DNA from: Streblospio benedicti
Lineage: Eukaryota; Annelida; Polychaeta; Spionida; Spionidae
Direction of reading: 5' to 3'
DNA length: 64,000 nt
Assembly: GCA_019095985.1 (NCBI GenBank)
Contig: CM032664.1
Location: 52,523,408-52,587,407 of the forward strand
Below the pieces are notes generated by a model that was not told the DNA's origin, searched no databases, and saw only the letters and a program-made list of their open reading frames with translations. Positions 24,201 through 37,200 of the stretch are shown piece by piece. Positions within the stretch are counted from its first letter, which is position 1, and the number at the start of each line of letters is the position of its first letter. Both the position numbers and the translations under genes were made by a program.

Positions 24201-27200
24201 AAAAAGATACGATAGAGAAAAAATAGAAATTACTTTTATCATTCAGTCCAATGAATGAAGAATTTTAACTTGATCCTTTTGTTTGTTGAAGGCTCTTAAA
24301 AATAATAATTTAATTGTGCGTAAAAGAAACTTGTGTATTATGCAGTTGTTATCATGAATTACTGATAAGTAGGCACCCAAAATACAGATCGCAATAACAT
24401 AGAAGATAAATTGTGCGGTCGACAATATATTTGTTTTGTAAAAACCTGTGTCCACAAACTGTGCTTTACACTGAAAGTGAAAGGGAAATAAAATTCATAT
24501 TTATCACAAAACATTTATTGCACTAAAAAATCTGCGGTCTTGTTTATGAAAACACAAGAAGACAATTTACATACTACTACTACATCTGAAGGTTTATTTG
24601 TCAACTGCTGTGGGTGTCCCAGTAGGCAGCAGGTGACTGTCTCAGACCAGCTCTCCATGAGTCTCTATCGATGGTGTCTGTATAAAGGAGGTTTTAGTTC
24701 ATCAAGTCTGACATCACACATTCCAACAGAGTCTTCCTCGGTCTGCCCTGTACGTGACGACTATTGATCTCCATGTCCATGACAGAATTGATGCAAGAGG
24801 AGGCTCGTTTCCCACGTTTGTACAATCTGAGACGTCTAGAGCGCAGTTCGGAGGACACCCCCACAATCCCTAACATTTTGTGGAGCGTTGTGGAAGACGT
24901 ATCATCAGGTTTAACTCCACGAATCCAACGTATCATAGATCTGTCATTTCAACGTAGCCGCTGAAAGTGTGCAGCAGATGGGGCCCAGGTTTTGAATAAT
25001 CTAAGCACTGCATCGCTCAACAATAGATGTGCTATAGAATTGCCAAGATTGAGGACTTCTGATGTGTAGGATCTATTTAAAATCATTCTGTTGGCATTGT
25101 GCTGTTTCTTGTGTTTCTATAAATTCCTATCTGGCTTTTTGTGGCGTAGTTTTTTAATACATTGTTCTCGCTGTTCTCTCAGTACTGTTTGCATGAAAGC
25201 AATTTTTAGAGGGCACTAAACACATCATATTGCTTCTATCAAAGCATACTTGTTAGTCCATTGAGCGTAACCTGTAAGCTTACATTTCCTCTGCAACATG
25301 AAGTGCTTCACTTTACTTCAAACTGTAAAGAGACAAAGTTCAGGAACTATAGTATTTTATAATTGAGAATAAGTAAATGCATGTAATCTCAAAATAAAAC
25401 TAATGACAATTACTCACATCACGGGTCCATTCATTAACTTGAAATGAATTATGTTGTTTGGTAATGACTTGCACAAATACTGATTGAATTGAATGAAACA
25501 TTTCTATAGTATTGGATTATAGATTCAATCTTATTCTCTCTTGAATCCACAAGCAAACTTGGGAAAAATACATTAGGATTATAGATTATGCAACAATATT
25601 TAGAATCAACAGGATTAATAAATATAAGTAGCAAGACCAATCTATAGTCAGTGTTCTGTCTACTTGTGTAATAACTCAAATTGCATGTATTTGATGATGA
25701 AAAAAATAAAAGATTAAAATTGAATCTCATTTCAGGTAATAGTGGAAGAAATCACATTTGAAACTGAAAGAAGTCATAATAAGATCAACTTTTCAAGGCT
25801 CACTATACTGCAAAGGCAAAGTGACGATTACTACCTGGGGGAGCTTTACGTCGATAGAGACTACAACGAGGGTCGATCGCACGGCAGCACCTGCAAGTCA
25901 GTACACAGTGACATAATCATCGCTTTATTGCATTTCATTTTAAACATATAATAAGCATCACTTTTTTTTTCATTTCATTTCGTATCAATTTCTTTTGAAC
26001 TGTTTTATTCGTATATGAACAACAGTGCAAGAAATCTATGATCTAAACATAATCATCACTTTCTTTATTTTATTTCATTTCATTCTAAACATAAGCATCA
26101 CTTTTTTTTATTTCATTTCATATCAATTTCTTTTGAACTATTTTATTCATATATGAACAACAGTGCAAGAAATCTATGATCGAAACATAATCATCACTCT
26201 TTTTGTTTCATTTCATATCAATTTCTTTTGAACTATTTTATTCATAGTATATATTGGTATGCTAGGTGAATAGGTGCCACAGTGGTAGTGGTCCAGGGTT
26301 AAAGTCCTAGCAGAGGTTATGTGATATAGGTTCTGGTCCTAAGTGGAGGGGGTCTTAACACCATAAACCAGACATTCACATTTTTATTTGCATTATATTC
26401 TATAGTTTTGTTTCTTTTCAAACATATTGGTAGTTATATTTCTGTATAATAGATTTACATTCTTAGAACGGATTCCATTAAGATTTTTGAATCTATGCTT
26501 TCAGATTCTCTCTTGGAACAAGGGCCAATGTGGAAAAGTAAGTATGCTATTTTGTAAAGTTTACAGACTTTAGTTTATGGCCAGTCATTAAGCTGTTATT
26601 ATTGTGTTTAATGGTTGAGAAAATTATTGCATTTAGAGTAGTGAATAAATATAGCTACATGTTTGATGAATTAATTACCAATTACAACTCTAAACCTGAC
26701 CTGAGCAAAATTTAGAATTTAAGATACTGTAAAACTAGAATATTTTGTAGCTATTAAATTTTGCGATTTTCATGTATAAATTATTTTGTTACTACTTAAT
26801 TTTGTGATTTTGGTCCATCCTGGACCTACTCTACATAGGTTGTTAATGTTTGCTGACTATTTAAGTTTGCGTTTTTTGCACCTACCCGCAAAATTCACAA
26901 ATTCAATCATGCACAAACATTTCTAGTTTTACAGTACCATGCGAGCTTTCAGCTTATCACAAAGTTTTCATTCCCCTGCTCCCTATTCACTTGATAGCGG
27001 TGTGACGCCACCATCAGTGGTGGTCAGTAGTTTGTTGTAAATGACCGGCAGGTCCGAGTGTCCCATGTTTGTTTTGATGTCCTGCTTGACCCACTCTGAG
27101 TATCAGATATCCTGAAGAGACCTCGGACACATAACTATTCTCATTAAAAATTCTGACCAATCACAGGCTGTTAATCTATATTCATCAGAGGACTGTGTTG

Positions 27201-30200
27201 AATATAAATGAGGTCAAGTGACCAATCACAGCTAAGTATCAGATAAGTGTGGCGGGTTCAACCAATCAGGTTACAGTATTTAACAGGTCACATAAATTAT
27301 GTTAATCCACTCTCAGGCGAAACATTTCAGTGGTCAATTTGCTTGACCTCTGATACTCAGAGTGGCTTGCCATGTTTCACCAGGTACATCCGTCAGTTCC
27401 GCGAGATATTCACTGAGGAGGGGCGGCGCCAGGTGAAAATCACTCACCACATCGCGGGTCAGCCGTCGGTCACTTCCTACACGCAGGCCGCAACCGGCGG
27501 TGGGGTCAGCGGGGGTCACCAGCCAATCAGCCAATCTGCGGCCTCCACTCATAACATAGTCAGTCAGGCCGCGAACCTGGCCGCCACACTCTCTGGACAG
27601 GTAGGTGGCGACACCAGCTAGAAACTCACAGTGACGCAGCACTGGTTAGAGGGGGAAATATACCTATTTTGAGATGTGAGAATGGCCCTTGAATTTTTTT
27701 ATGAAAAATGAGAATGGGGGTCCATTTTCTTTGAGAATTGTGAGAAATTGTGATGCTGTGAAATTGTGAAATGAGAATGGATGGAAAATTAATTACAATG
27801 GCCCTTGATTTTTGCTGAGATTTGAGGGTGGGTAGGGTATATTTCCCTCTCTGGTTAGTGGCGTCAAATGGTCTCAATAGAGAAGTACAGTAGACCTCTT
27901 TATTAGAACTACTTTTGGGACCAGTGTTAGGTGGTCTGAACAGGAAGGTGGTCTCTATACAAAGGTTTGTTTTGGTCGCTTTTATGAAGGTTTGGAAGTG
28001 TGTAAAGTATGTCTTATTATAGAAGTGGTGTCAATAGAGGTGCTACTGTATATGTATTTCCCAGTGATTGTGGATACATTTTCAAACTTCTCTCTCTTTC
28101 ACACATCATTTTAGCAAGCATATTTCTACCATGATAGACATAGCTGAAGACAGGTTTTACAACCCTACCTATCGTGATAGAAATATGCTTTCTAAAAGGA
28201 TGTGTGAGAGAGAGAGGGAGAAGTTTGAAGAAGTGGAATGTCTCTAATTGTACATGATTATACTTTAATTTTGTGCGTTATTTTGTAAAGCAATACGTTG
28301 ACAGCTTTTAATCCTTCCTTATCTTCTTCAGTCTGCAGACATCCGCATGTTTGTTGTCATGTGATGGTGGTGTGAAGTGTGCTTTACAAAAATAAGTGTA
28401 ATCATCTACAATAAGTGTATAAACTTGTACAGATGAGTACCCAAAATAGAACGTGTGTGTTGAGGTCACGCAAGCTGGTTAGTGTCATCAAATGGTTTCA
28501 ATAAAGAAGTAGTCTGTTTCTATGTCAGATCGCGGCGGTCCTTTTATGAGGGCTACAACATTGAGAAATGGTCTTATCGTGGAGACAGTCTCTTTATAGA
28601 TACCGTCTTGAAGGTTATACTGTGTTATGCTTTTAAAGGCGGCGACTCTTGGTATTGATGTTAGTACTGAGTGTGGTGATAATTTCATAAGTAATTTAAT
28701 CCGTTAAAACAACTACTGTATTTGAGGATATACTTTTCAAATCCTTCTGCAACATTGATTGAAAACTAGATATTGTTTTGTTTCCTTTGTAGTGTTATTT
28801 TCTGGTAAGTTTTTGAAAGTTTGTGTTGTATAGTTATTTATGTTATTGATTTATTTACATTAGACAAGTGGTTACACTGTTCATATCTTAAAAACATAAG
28901 ATAAGAAGATTAATTAAAATAATACAATATAAATTAACATAAGGATAAAAATAATGAAAACACTAGGGATCGTTCACAAATTACGTCAGCTATCGGGGGT
29001 GGGGGGGGGTGGTCATAAATGTCTGACGAAAGCTGACGGGGCGGGGTAGGGTGGGGGGGGGGTTCGGCACTGGCTAACGTCAGCTGTCAGCCTTTTATCC
29101 AAGTTTTAAAGACGATTGAGATTTTTTACCAGTCAGAGATATTCCAGATCATGCTTAGCTATAATTTAACGAGTATAATTCACGTTTTTGGAAAAGGGTG
29201 CACAGAACGCCAGAATCTTTGAATCTAATGGGGTTTCAAAATTGCAAATGCTCATGGATATGCCGAAAGCCCCATAAAGATGATATGTTGGGAGTGAAAA
29301 AGGGGTGTGCATGCCCTCTGCCTCAAGTAGAAGAGCCTGCATTTGTGAAGGTCCAGCATTAGATATCTATTGTGTATATACCATAACAGTTAACTTTAAA
29401 ATTGATAAAATGATTGTTTGATTATACAGCTGACATGTGCACGCAAGCAAATAAATTGATGTCAGGTGGCTAGGGGGGGGGGTCATTGAAAACTGACAAA
29501 AGCTGATGAGGGGGGGGGTCAAAAATAGCCAAATTTTGGCTGACGTAATTTGTGAATGATTCCCTAGATAAAACTGCCTCTAATCAAATATTATTAGAAT
29601 CAACTAATCTCTTATGCAGAGTCAGCACTTTTACGTCTAATGACAGTAATAATTTTTCTTACAAAAGAATCAACATTGGCATCAACAAATGCTGCAGACA
29701 TGGTTGTACCATATTCAATATTCATAAACTTTCTAATTATATTATTGAATGCCATCACAATCTTCTTTAATTGATCTTTTTTTTATATTTGCCCCATAGC
29801 TCACAGCCATAATTATTAGTGCAATAAGTGTGGAATAACCTTTTCTTAACTTCTGAAGTACAGATAGAATTTATGACATGGCATATTACCATGTATATAC
29901 AAAGCCTTAATCTGTCTCTTACTGTCATTATCATCTAACAAATCATCAGAGATCATCACACCTAAGTATTTATGACATTGAGTATAATCCAGAGGTTTTC
30001 CATTTAGATAAAACGATGGTATATACCTTTAATGTAGCATAAACAGCTGGCATTAAAGTTACGAGAGTTTACTGCCTTCTTTTCATATTTTATCGGCTTT
30101 GTTATTAGGAACACTGAAGTGCTGCTGAATCGGCATTTATTTCTAGAAATTTTGTATGATAGATATAGTATATTGATATGATTTTGTAGATAAATATCAG

Positions 30201-31251
30201 TGGTGCAGATAGTTCGGCGGGTAAGAGACCCATCAAACTGTCTCTGTCCATCAACCCACAGACTGGAACTGGAAATATCATCACTTCTTCAAGTCCGCAG
30301 CTACAAAGTAAGTTTGCAAATACAGACGATATCACTTAATTGCAAATCTGATAATTGCATATATTGCTTAATTGCATAAAATCTGTAAAACCACTTGTTC
30401 ATTGATATCTTTTAAAACATACTGATAATTGCATATACATGTATTGCTTAATCGCATAAAATGTTCATGGACAGAAGTTATGCAATTAAGCACTCCCATC
30501 TGTAGTCGTCTAGACTTTGTATTTTAATCCACCATACTCACTTTTTTGTCCCATAAAGTCGTTTAAGCAAAACAGATTTCTACAAAAGACATCGTTTGGT
30601 GCAGAATGTGCAAGGATAGTTACAAATTATGAATATACGACTCAGAATCATGTATTTAGTATGTAATAACCAAATTTTCGCCCGTTTTTCAACCCGGTTT
30701 CATGGGGGCGTAATGATACATGCAGTGGATGACTTTGCCTGGAGAGTATTAATTCATATGCTCTTTAAAACAGGTGTATGGTGTAAATAATTAAGAAACA
30801 GACTATAGTAGTGGATTATTTTCTATTACAGAATTGTTCATACAATGCCATGTATGACCATTGGCTTGCAGGTCGACAAATTGTCGAATTAGAGCTATGG
30901 TTGTTATGTGAATGTATCTTTATGTTGGAATTTCAATGATCTAGATTTTGTTGATATGGTCCAAATTTGTGGTGGACCTTTGTATGGTTGTATTTTGTGT
31001 TTAGAAGTAAATTAGTCATAATGCCAGTTAGATACGTGAGCTTTGCTTTGGGTTCACTCAGTAATAGTATAACACGAACAATAGCACTTGTGTCTTTCTC
31101 ATTATTATTAATCCCAGAATCCCCAGAAATTAGTGAACAATATTTTGGACACTTTTCATAATAATCAAACGACAAAGTGAATTTGAAAAGTCATCACTTT
31201 TTAACTGTAGCTTCAGCAGCGAGTCAAATAACGCTAAGTGTGGGACAACTG

Positions 31252-31283
<32 letters not shown>

Positions 31284-34200
31284 ACAGCAACAGCAACAAC
31301 AGTACGCTCAGAGGATCCGCAACATGACGATTATGAACAGCAGTCAGAGGTTCAAACATCATGTTATTTCACGGGGGGAAAATTTGGACTTCTATGTCCA
31401 ACAGACATTTTGTAGATGAATTTTAAGACATTTTTGCCAAGTAAACAACCATGTATATGCTGTATGTTGTAGTGTTAATAAACCATAGTAATAGACCATT
31501 ATATACCCGCTACCCCCTCCCATGATGCTGAGGCCCATGTAAACAACCTTCAGTAAGATGCTGTTTGAGTAGGGGGCCAGAGGGCCCTGCCCCCAACCTT
31601 GACCAGGGCCCTTAAGGACTTGAGGGCCCTGCTGTCCCTTAACTATGTTTGGTGAATATTGTTTTAGGCCATCTTAACCAACATTTCAAACACACATCCC
31701 AGGGCCCTCAACTTATGATCAGGGCCCCCAACTATTTAAAGTTAAGGGCCCTGCTGTTTTCCAAACACTGAATTGTTTTAGGCCTCCAACCACTCCCAGC
31801 CCAGTGTCGATGTCCATCAATAACGGTGAGATTTTTATTTGTATCGTAACATGTATTATAAACTTTCATTTCAAAGATGAAATAAAAAGTAAAGTATCAG
31901 TTTGCAGAATCTTGAATTCTTTAGACTATCAAGTATGTTGTGTTAGATAAAATGTCTGTGCATTTGAGTTTTCTTTATAAGCACACCTGTGAACCTTGAA
32001 GACATTTTCGTATGTTTTGAATTACTGTGCAACATCAGTTATTTCATAGAATTTTCTAATCAGTGTTTTTTTGTTTTGTTTTTTAATATTGAAAATCCAG
32101 CTGGATTTTCAGTATTTACGCAGACTGTAAAAAGTCTGAGTTGGTGAAGGAATGCCTATTCAGGTTATCAAAAACAAAGATTGCAGTAATGTTCTTCCTT
32201 ATTGCTCAGCCAAACTGAAAATACAACAAAACTATCATGGTTTTAAATAGAAAAATCTTATCAATTATTTTGTAATTTTTAATGTAATTAAAATGCGAAT
32301 GAAAAATTAAAGATGTTGGTTCTATCTTTTATGTCATTTATTTTTTATCTGCTTTACATTTGACCAGGCCAGGCAATGACCCCTCCATCCAATATGACTA
32401 TCACCAACCCTACCACCCCTGGCACCCCGAGCTCGCGGCGCCTGTCAGGCCCGGGCCTGATGACCGGTGCCCCCCAACCGGGGGTTCCATCAGGCATCAG
32501 CGTCCCGGGCAGCAACAGCAGCAACCCGGGACATCTACAGCAGCAGGACCTGGCATCTGCTGCAGACGGTTTTCAATTCCAAGGGTTGTCTATTCCAGGT
32601 AAGTAAGCTTTAATGGACCTTTGAATTAGTACTGTAACACTAGAATATTTTGTGCCTATTAAAGTTTGCGATTTTCATGTATAAGTTATTTTGTGACAAT
32701 TTAATTGAGATTTTGGTCCATCCTGGACCTACTTTACTTAGGCTATTAATGTTTGCTGACTATTTAAGTTTGCGCTTTTGCACCTACCCACAAATTTCGC
32801 AAATTAAATTGTGCCCAAACATTTCTAGTTTTACAGTTCATTGTAACTCTGGTGACTGGGCAACAGGGCAACCAGCATCCTGGTTTTGGCTGCCCTCTCG
32901 TATGAAGTTGCCAGCGTTAGATTTAAGCTTTATCTTAACAGTGAATATCTAACGTAAATGATTCTGAAAGGATCATGATAGTGGTGATTTTAATGCATGG
33001 ACATTGATAATTGAGCAGTACAATAAATGTCCTCAAGAACGGAACCCAACTTGCAGTCAAAAATCCTTCCGTTGGAGAGGGTTTCCGCTGATTAGTGGTA
33101 TGAACATGATATTCACGTGTACCAACGGCATCCAGTATTGCTCAATGCTGAACATTTATTGAATTCTGCTTGTCAAAACAAATGCACTGTCCGTTTATCA
33201 GTAGCAGTTTTCTGATAGATAATGGTTATTCTGTTTGCAGTTTATTACAACCATTATCTTTAGCATGTTGTCCATAAATTAAAAAAAAATTTCCCTTTGT
33301 TATTTTTTTTAACATGGCGCTTCCGTTCTACAGTGCATACACATAATAATAGGTTGTTGTTAGCCTCAGTAAATGGCTTTCTATTGCATATTGGTGAGCA
33401 TACGCTACCACAGGTACTGGATGATCGAGACTACATCTTTGTGTTTGTTACGACGTAACGATAGTGGGAAAAATGGCTCGCAGAATTAAGAAATTCCTTT
33501 GTTTTAGTCTAAAATGCCTGCCCTTGTTCGTTGCTAAGATCATTCCATTGATCACTCCCAAGTTTTACTTATCAATATAAGGGAAAATGGTAATGCAAGG
33601 CAATTCCTTCTGTTATTCGTTTTTTCCGCTGAACTTTGCTCTGTTGTACGAGACATTTACTGTAGTGAAATTCGGTGATGGTTTTCTCAGCTGCTCTGGT
33701 TATATTATTCAGGTGGTGGTGTTATTTCATGCCAGAGCAGTCCTCTTCCAGCTGTCTCATCTATTTCTTCCACCAGTATGTATTGTTTTAACTTTTTTCA
33801 ACATCAGGTTTAAATGTTAAGGGTCTAGTCCTAAAAATAATCTATAACCCCAGTCACGTCCAGCTTTACAAATACACTCCATGTTGACATTCGCTTTACC
33901 CTGGTTCTCGTTCAGTTAACATAGTCAGCATATATAGAGTTTTGAAGAGCAGCAAGTAGGGACTCATTTGAATGCATCTTTTCAATATCAGGTTGGATCT
34001 TGGAGCTTTCTGTTGCTACTAAAAGCAGAAATCACACAAAAATTATTGTTGCCAAAATTCACTGAACTCTCACCCCATAGAACCCCACTTAAATCAAGAC
34101 ACGCGTTTGACTCGCCAAATTGTATGCTCAATTTTTACGTATCAAACTACGTCAAAATCATGTCAAAATGGAGTTGTATGATGCAAAATCGCATTCCCTT

Positions 34201-37200
34201 TCAGAATGTGTAATTTATAAATGCCATAGCGTATGCAGCTACCCCCCACAGCGAGAAAAAGGAGTGTTAATACACGGTACTCTTAGTAGTTACAAAGAAC
34301 ATAGATATTCATTTTTTATTGTTTTTTTTTGTTTGTTAAGTTAATGAGTTGAGCGGCAGCAGTTCTTCTCATGATTAGTGCTGTCTTCTGCAGGTTACTG
34401 CTGTATGAAAATTAGAAAGTTATAAAATGTCATACAGCAATGACCAGAAGACAGTACTAATCATTTAGTTTTTTCTACATAAGCACCTCTATTTTGGAGG
34501 AGTATGTTCTTAATTTTTAAAGTGTATTTTGGGGTTTTTGGTGATTCATATTTTATGGAAAGAAAGGCATAAACACGAGTGTCAATACTGCTCTGGTAGG
34601 TTTTCTAGATGCGTTATTCATTACGTTTATATCAGTCATAGCATTTAAATTTCATTGCAGGTGACTCTAGCAGTTCTGCTATACACATGGCACCAACAAC
34701 ATTGAAAAACATGAACCAGAATCTCCCCTCGGCACAGATTCTTTCCAATGTTTCCGCACCACCTAACGTGAACATCACAAACATTCAAGGCTTACCGCCA
34801 AATTTTAATTTCCAAAACCTGGCCAATATCCCAGGTTTGCAGGGAATCACTGGACTCCAGCAGATACAGAACATGCAGGTGAGGCGTCATGCTATTTAAC
34901 TAAAATTATTTCTAATGATATAGTACCGTATAAGACCATCCAAGTGCCCACCCCCGTGTAACAGCCCTCCCCCTCTTTCTCCTAAATGTCCATTCGAATT
35001 ACGTAGTAACAGCACTCCCGTGTAACAGCCCACCCCCCATTTTGAGAAAATTTCAATTTAACGGCCCTGGGCACTTGGATGGTCGTATATGGTATATACC
35101 ATTTTGTCTGCTGTTTATTTTTCATGAAACATGACGTTTCGCCATGGTAGCTACATGGCTTCATCTGATGTTGCACTGTATGGGTCAGAACGAGGCTGGA
35201 GCAACCAGCTAAATTTCACAATTTGATGTCGTCCCCTAATTTCACAAACCTCAATGCCCACTGTTTCAGCTGTATTTTTAGAAATGACAAAAAAGTCCTG
35301 TCTCCACAAAGGTTTGCCCATTTTATACCTTGAAGTTTCATGTGCACCCCTTGAAAAGTACTTGAATGAGTATTGATATTAGAGGATTCTTTCACCGAGT
35401 TTATATGCTATATCACATAGCCTCTGCCAGGACTCGAACCCTGGACCGAGTGGTCTAATTCGCCTCCCTTAAGTGCTAGGTCTAAGGTGAATAGGTGCCA
35501 CATTGGTAGTGGTCCAGGGTTCGAGTCCCGGTACAGGCTATGTGATATCGCCCTATAAACTTGGTGAAAGATTCCTCTAATATCAATACTTAAAGAACCC
35601 AGTCCGTTAATTTCCACTATATCTCTGTATTTGACTGAGCACGTTGTCACTGCTGTAGAGCGGATTTATATTATCAAATAAAGGCAACCTGCTATATTTT
35701 CGTAATTTCATGTTGCCCCCTAATTTCACAAGCCTCCGTGAACACTGGTTCAACAAGAAAGTCTTGTCTCCACAAAGTTTTGCCAGTTTAATCCCTTGAA
35801 CCTTCATGTGCACCCTATGAAAAGTATTTGACTTCGCCCCTCTCCCTGCTGTAGAGTGGTATCGCGGTGCCGGTCACACTGAGCATGATCCCCTCGGGCG
35901 GTGGCGGCGGCGGGCAGCAGAACGTCTTGGTGAGCTCGCTGCCCAGCACACAGACCGCAGCAGCCACCGCCGGGCAGGCCGCGGCCAACCACGCTAATGT
36001 AGGTGTCTCGTGGTTTCTCTTTGTTCTGTCTATACGCGCGTACATGTATATCCAACTAATAAACTTTTATTCTTGTCCTGATATATATGTGTTTCCCAGT
36101 GCCCCGGCGGATACATTTTCAAACTTCTCTCTCTCTCACTTCTTTTTAGCAAGCATATTTCTACCAATGATAGACATAGCTGAAGACAGGTTCTACAACC
36201 CTAAGCTTCTATTTGACTATATCAAGTGGCCCTGGGGGGACACAAAGCTCGTTGACAGAATGCTTTTGATTACTAGTATTTTGAATAATTAATTGTCAGC
36301 GTTTTTAGTTCTTTATTATTTGTTTGGGCTATCTGACAAAATACAATAAAACCATACATGCATATAATATAAGAATATGATATATGTTTAATACAACTGA
36401 CACATTTACCAAATAACTACTAAATTATATAAGTTTATTAGAAGTTACCTGGTTGCAGATATTTTTTTCTTATGGAAGACATAAAACTGTACAATACTAC
36501 ATCAATACTATGTATACTACTACATGTAATTCATAAACACATCTACAACATTTAATATAAACCCATAGTATACACAGCAAATATTTGCACATATTTGTGG
36601 CAGTATGGAGTCTCATGGTTTCTCTTTGTTCTTTCTATGTGCGCGTACATGTATATCCAACTAGTAAACTTTTATTCCTATCCTGATCACAATGATTCAT
36701 GTATGACACAAACATGTGTGCATTGATATTCTTCTATTTTTGTCACTTGAAAATAAAGTGAATTTGTGTAACGTTTTCGTCAATCTCCATATTTTATATA
36801 AAGGTCACAGAGTTTGAGGTTCGGAAGCCTTGTAAATAAAATAAAAGTAAATGTCTGGTTTATAGTCTTGATCCAAGTATTGTTAAAAGGCATGTCCCGT
36901 GTAGTGGACAGTCACCCCTCTGCACGTAAAAGAACTCATCTAGTTTGAAAACAATAGCTAGTAGTGTGATCCCCCCTCCCCCGAGGCTCAGTTGGTTGCC
37001 TAACATGCCTCTAAGCTACCTGAGCATCCAGGATTCTCCTAATCTGAGAGGAGGAATATACATGTACAAAACAGTACAATACAATGTATTATTGTTTGTC
37101 CATAAAGTATGAGACCCTTTTTCTAATGGAAAATGTCTGTTTGTTTGTTTCAAGTCTCAGACGGCGTACGTCACATTTACCACATCTTCGTTCAACTCGG

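Larger units (their letters stand above)
18242..25896 (+). other. SUPT20H conserved Spt20 domain (exons 1-10)
   Basis: Exons 1-10 encode the folded N-terminal domain. Diagnostic stretches are VETARQRPEKL (exon 2), LVLNLYPAQDGYSISIKG (exon 4), ELLDYVDNEELPPILSDLLD and GCVVMEVRDYR (exon 5), NDGHTWSTEDKLRLEGEL and LATSEPL (exon 6), MSHCSAPRHLKLHDF (exon 7), CIDMWKSKDIELSPPEE (exon 8), VEKYAKALDKF (exon 9) and RLTILQRQSDDYYLGELY (exon 10). Each has a direct counterpart in human SUPT20H in the same order, for example EELPPILVDLLEKSQVN and VEKYAKVEKS. Exon 11 (33 nt) and exon 12 (KYIRQFREIFTEEGRRQVKI) continue to the conserved VVNQYQELVQNEAKCPVKM region. Confidence 0.93.

Noticed and set aside
31555-31765. 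GC-rich stretch with repeated agggccct
   Set aside because: It looks like part of a diverged repeat next to the half foldback, but I could not find paired ends to define it.
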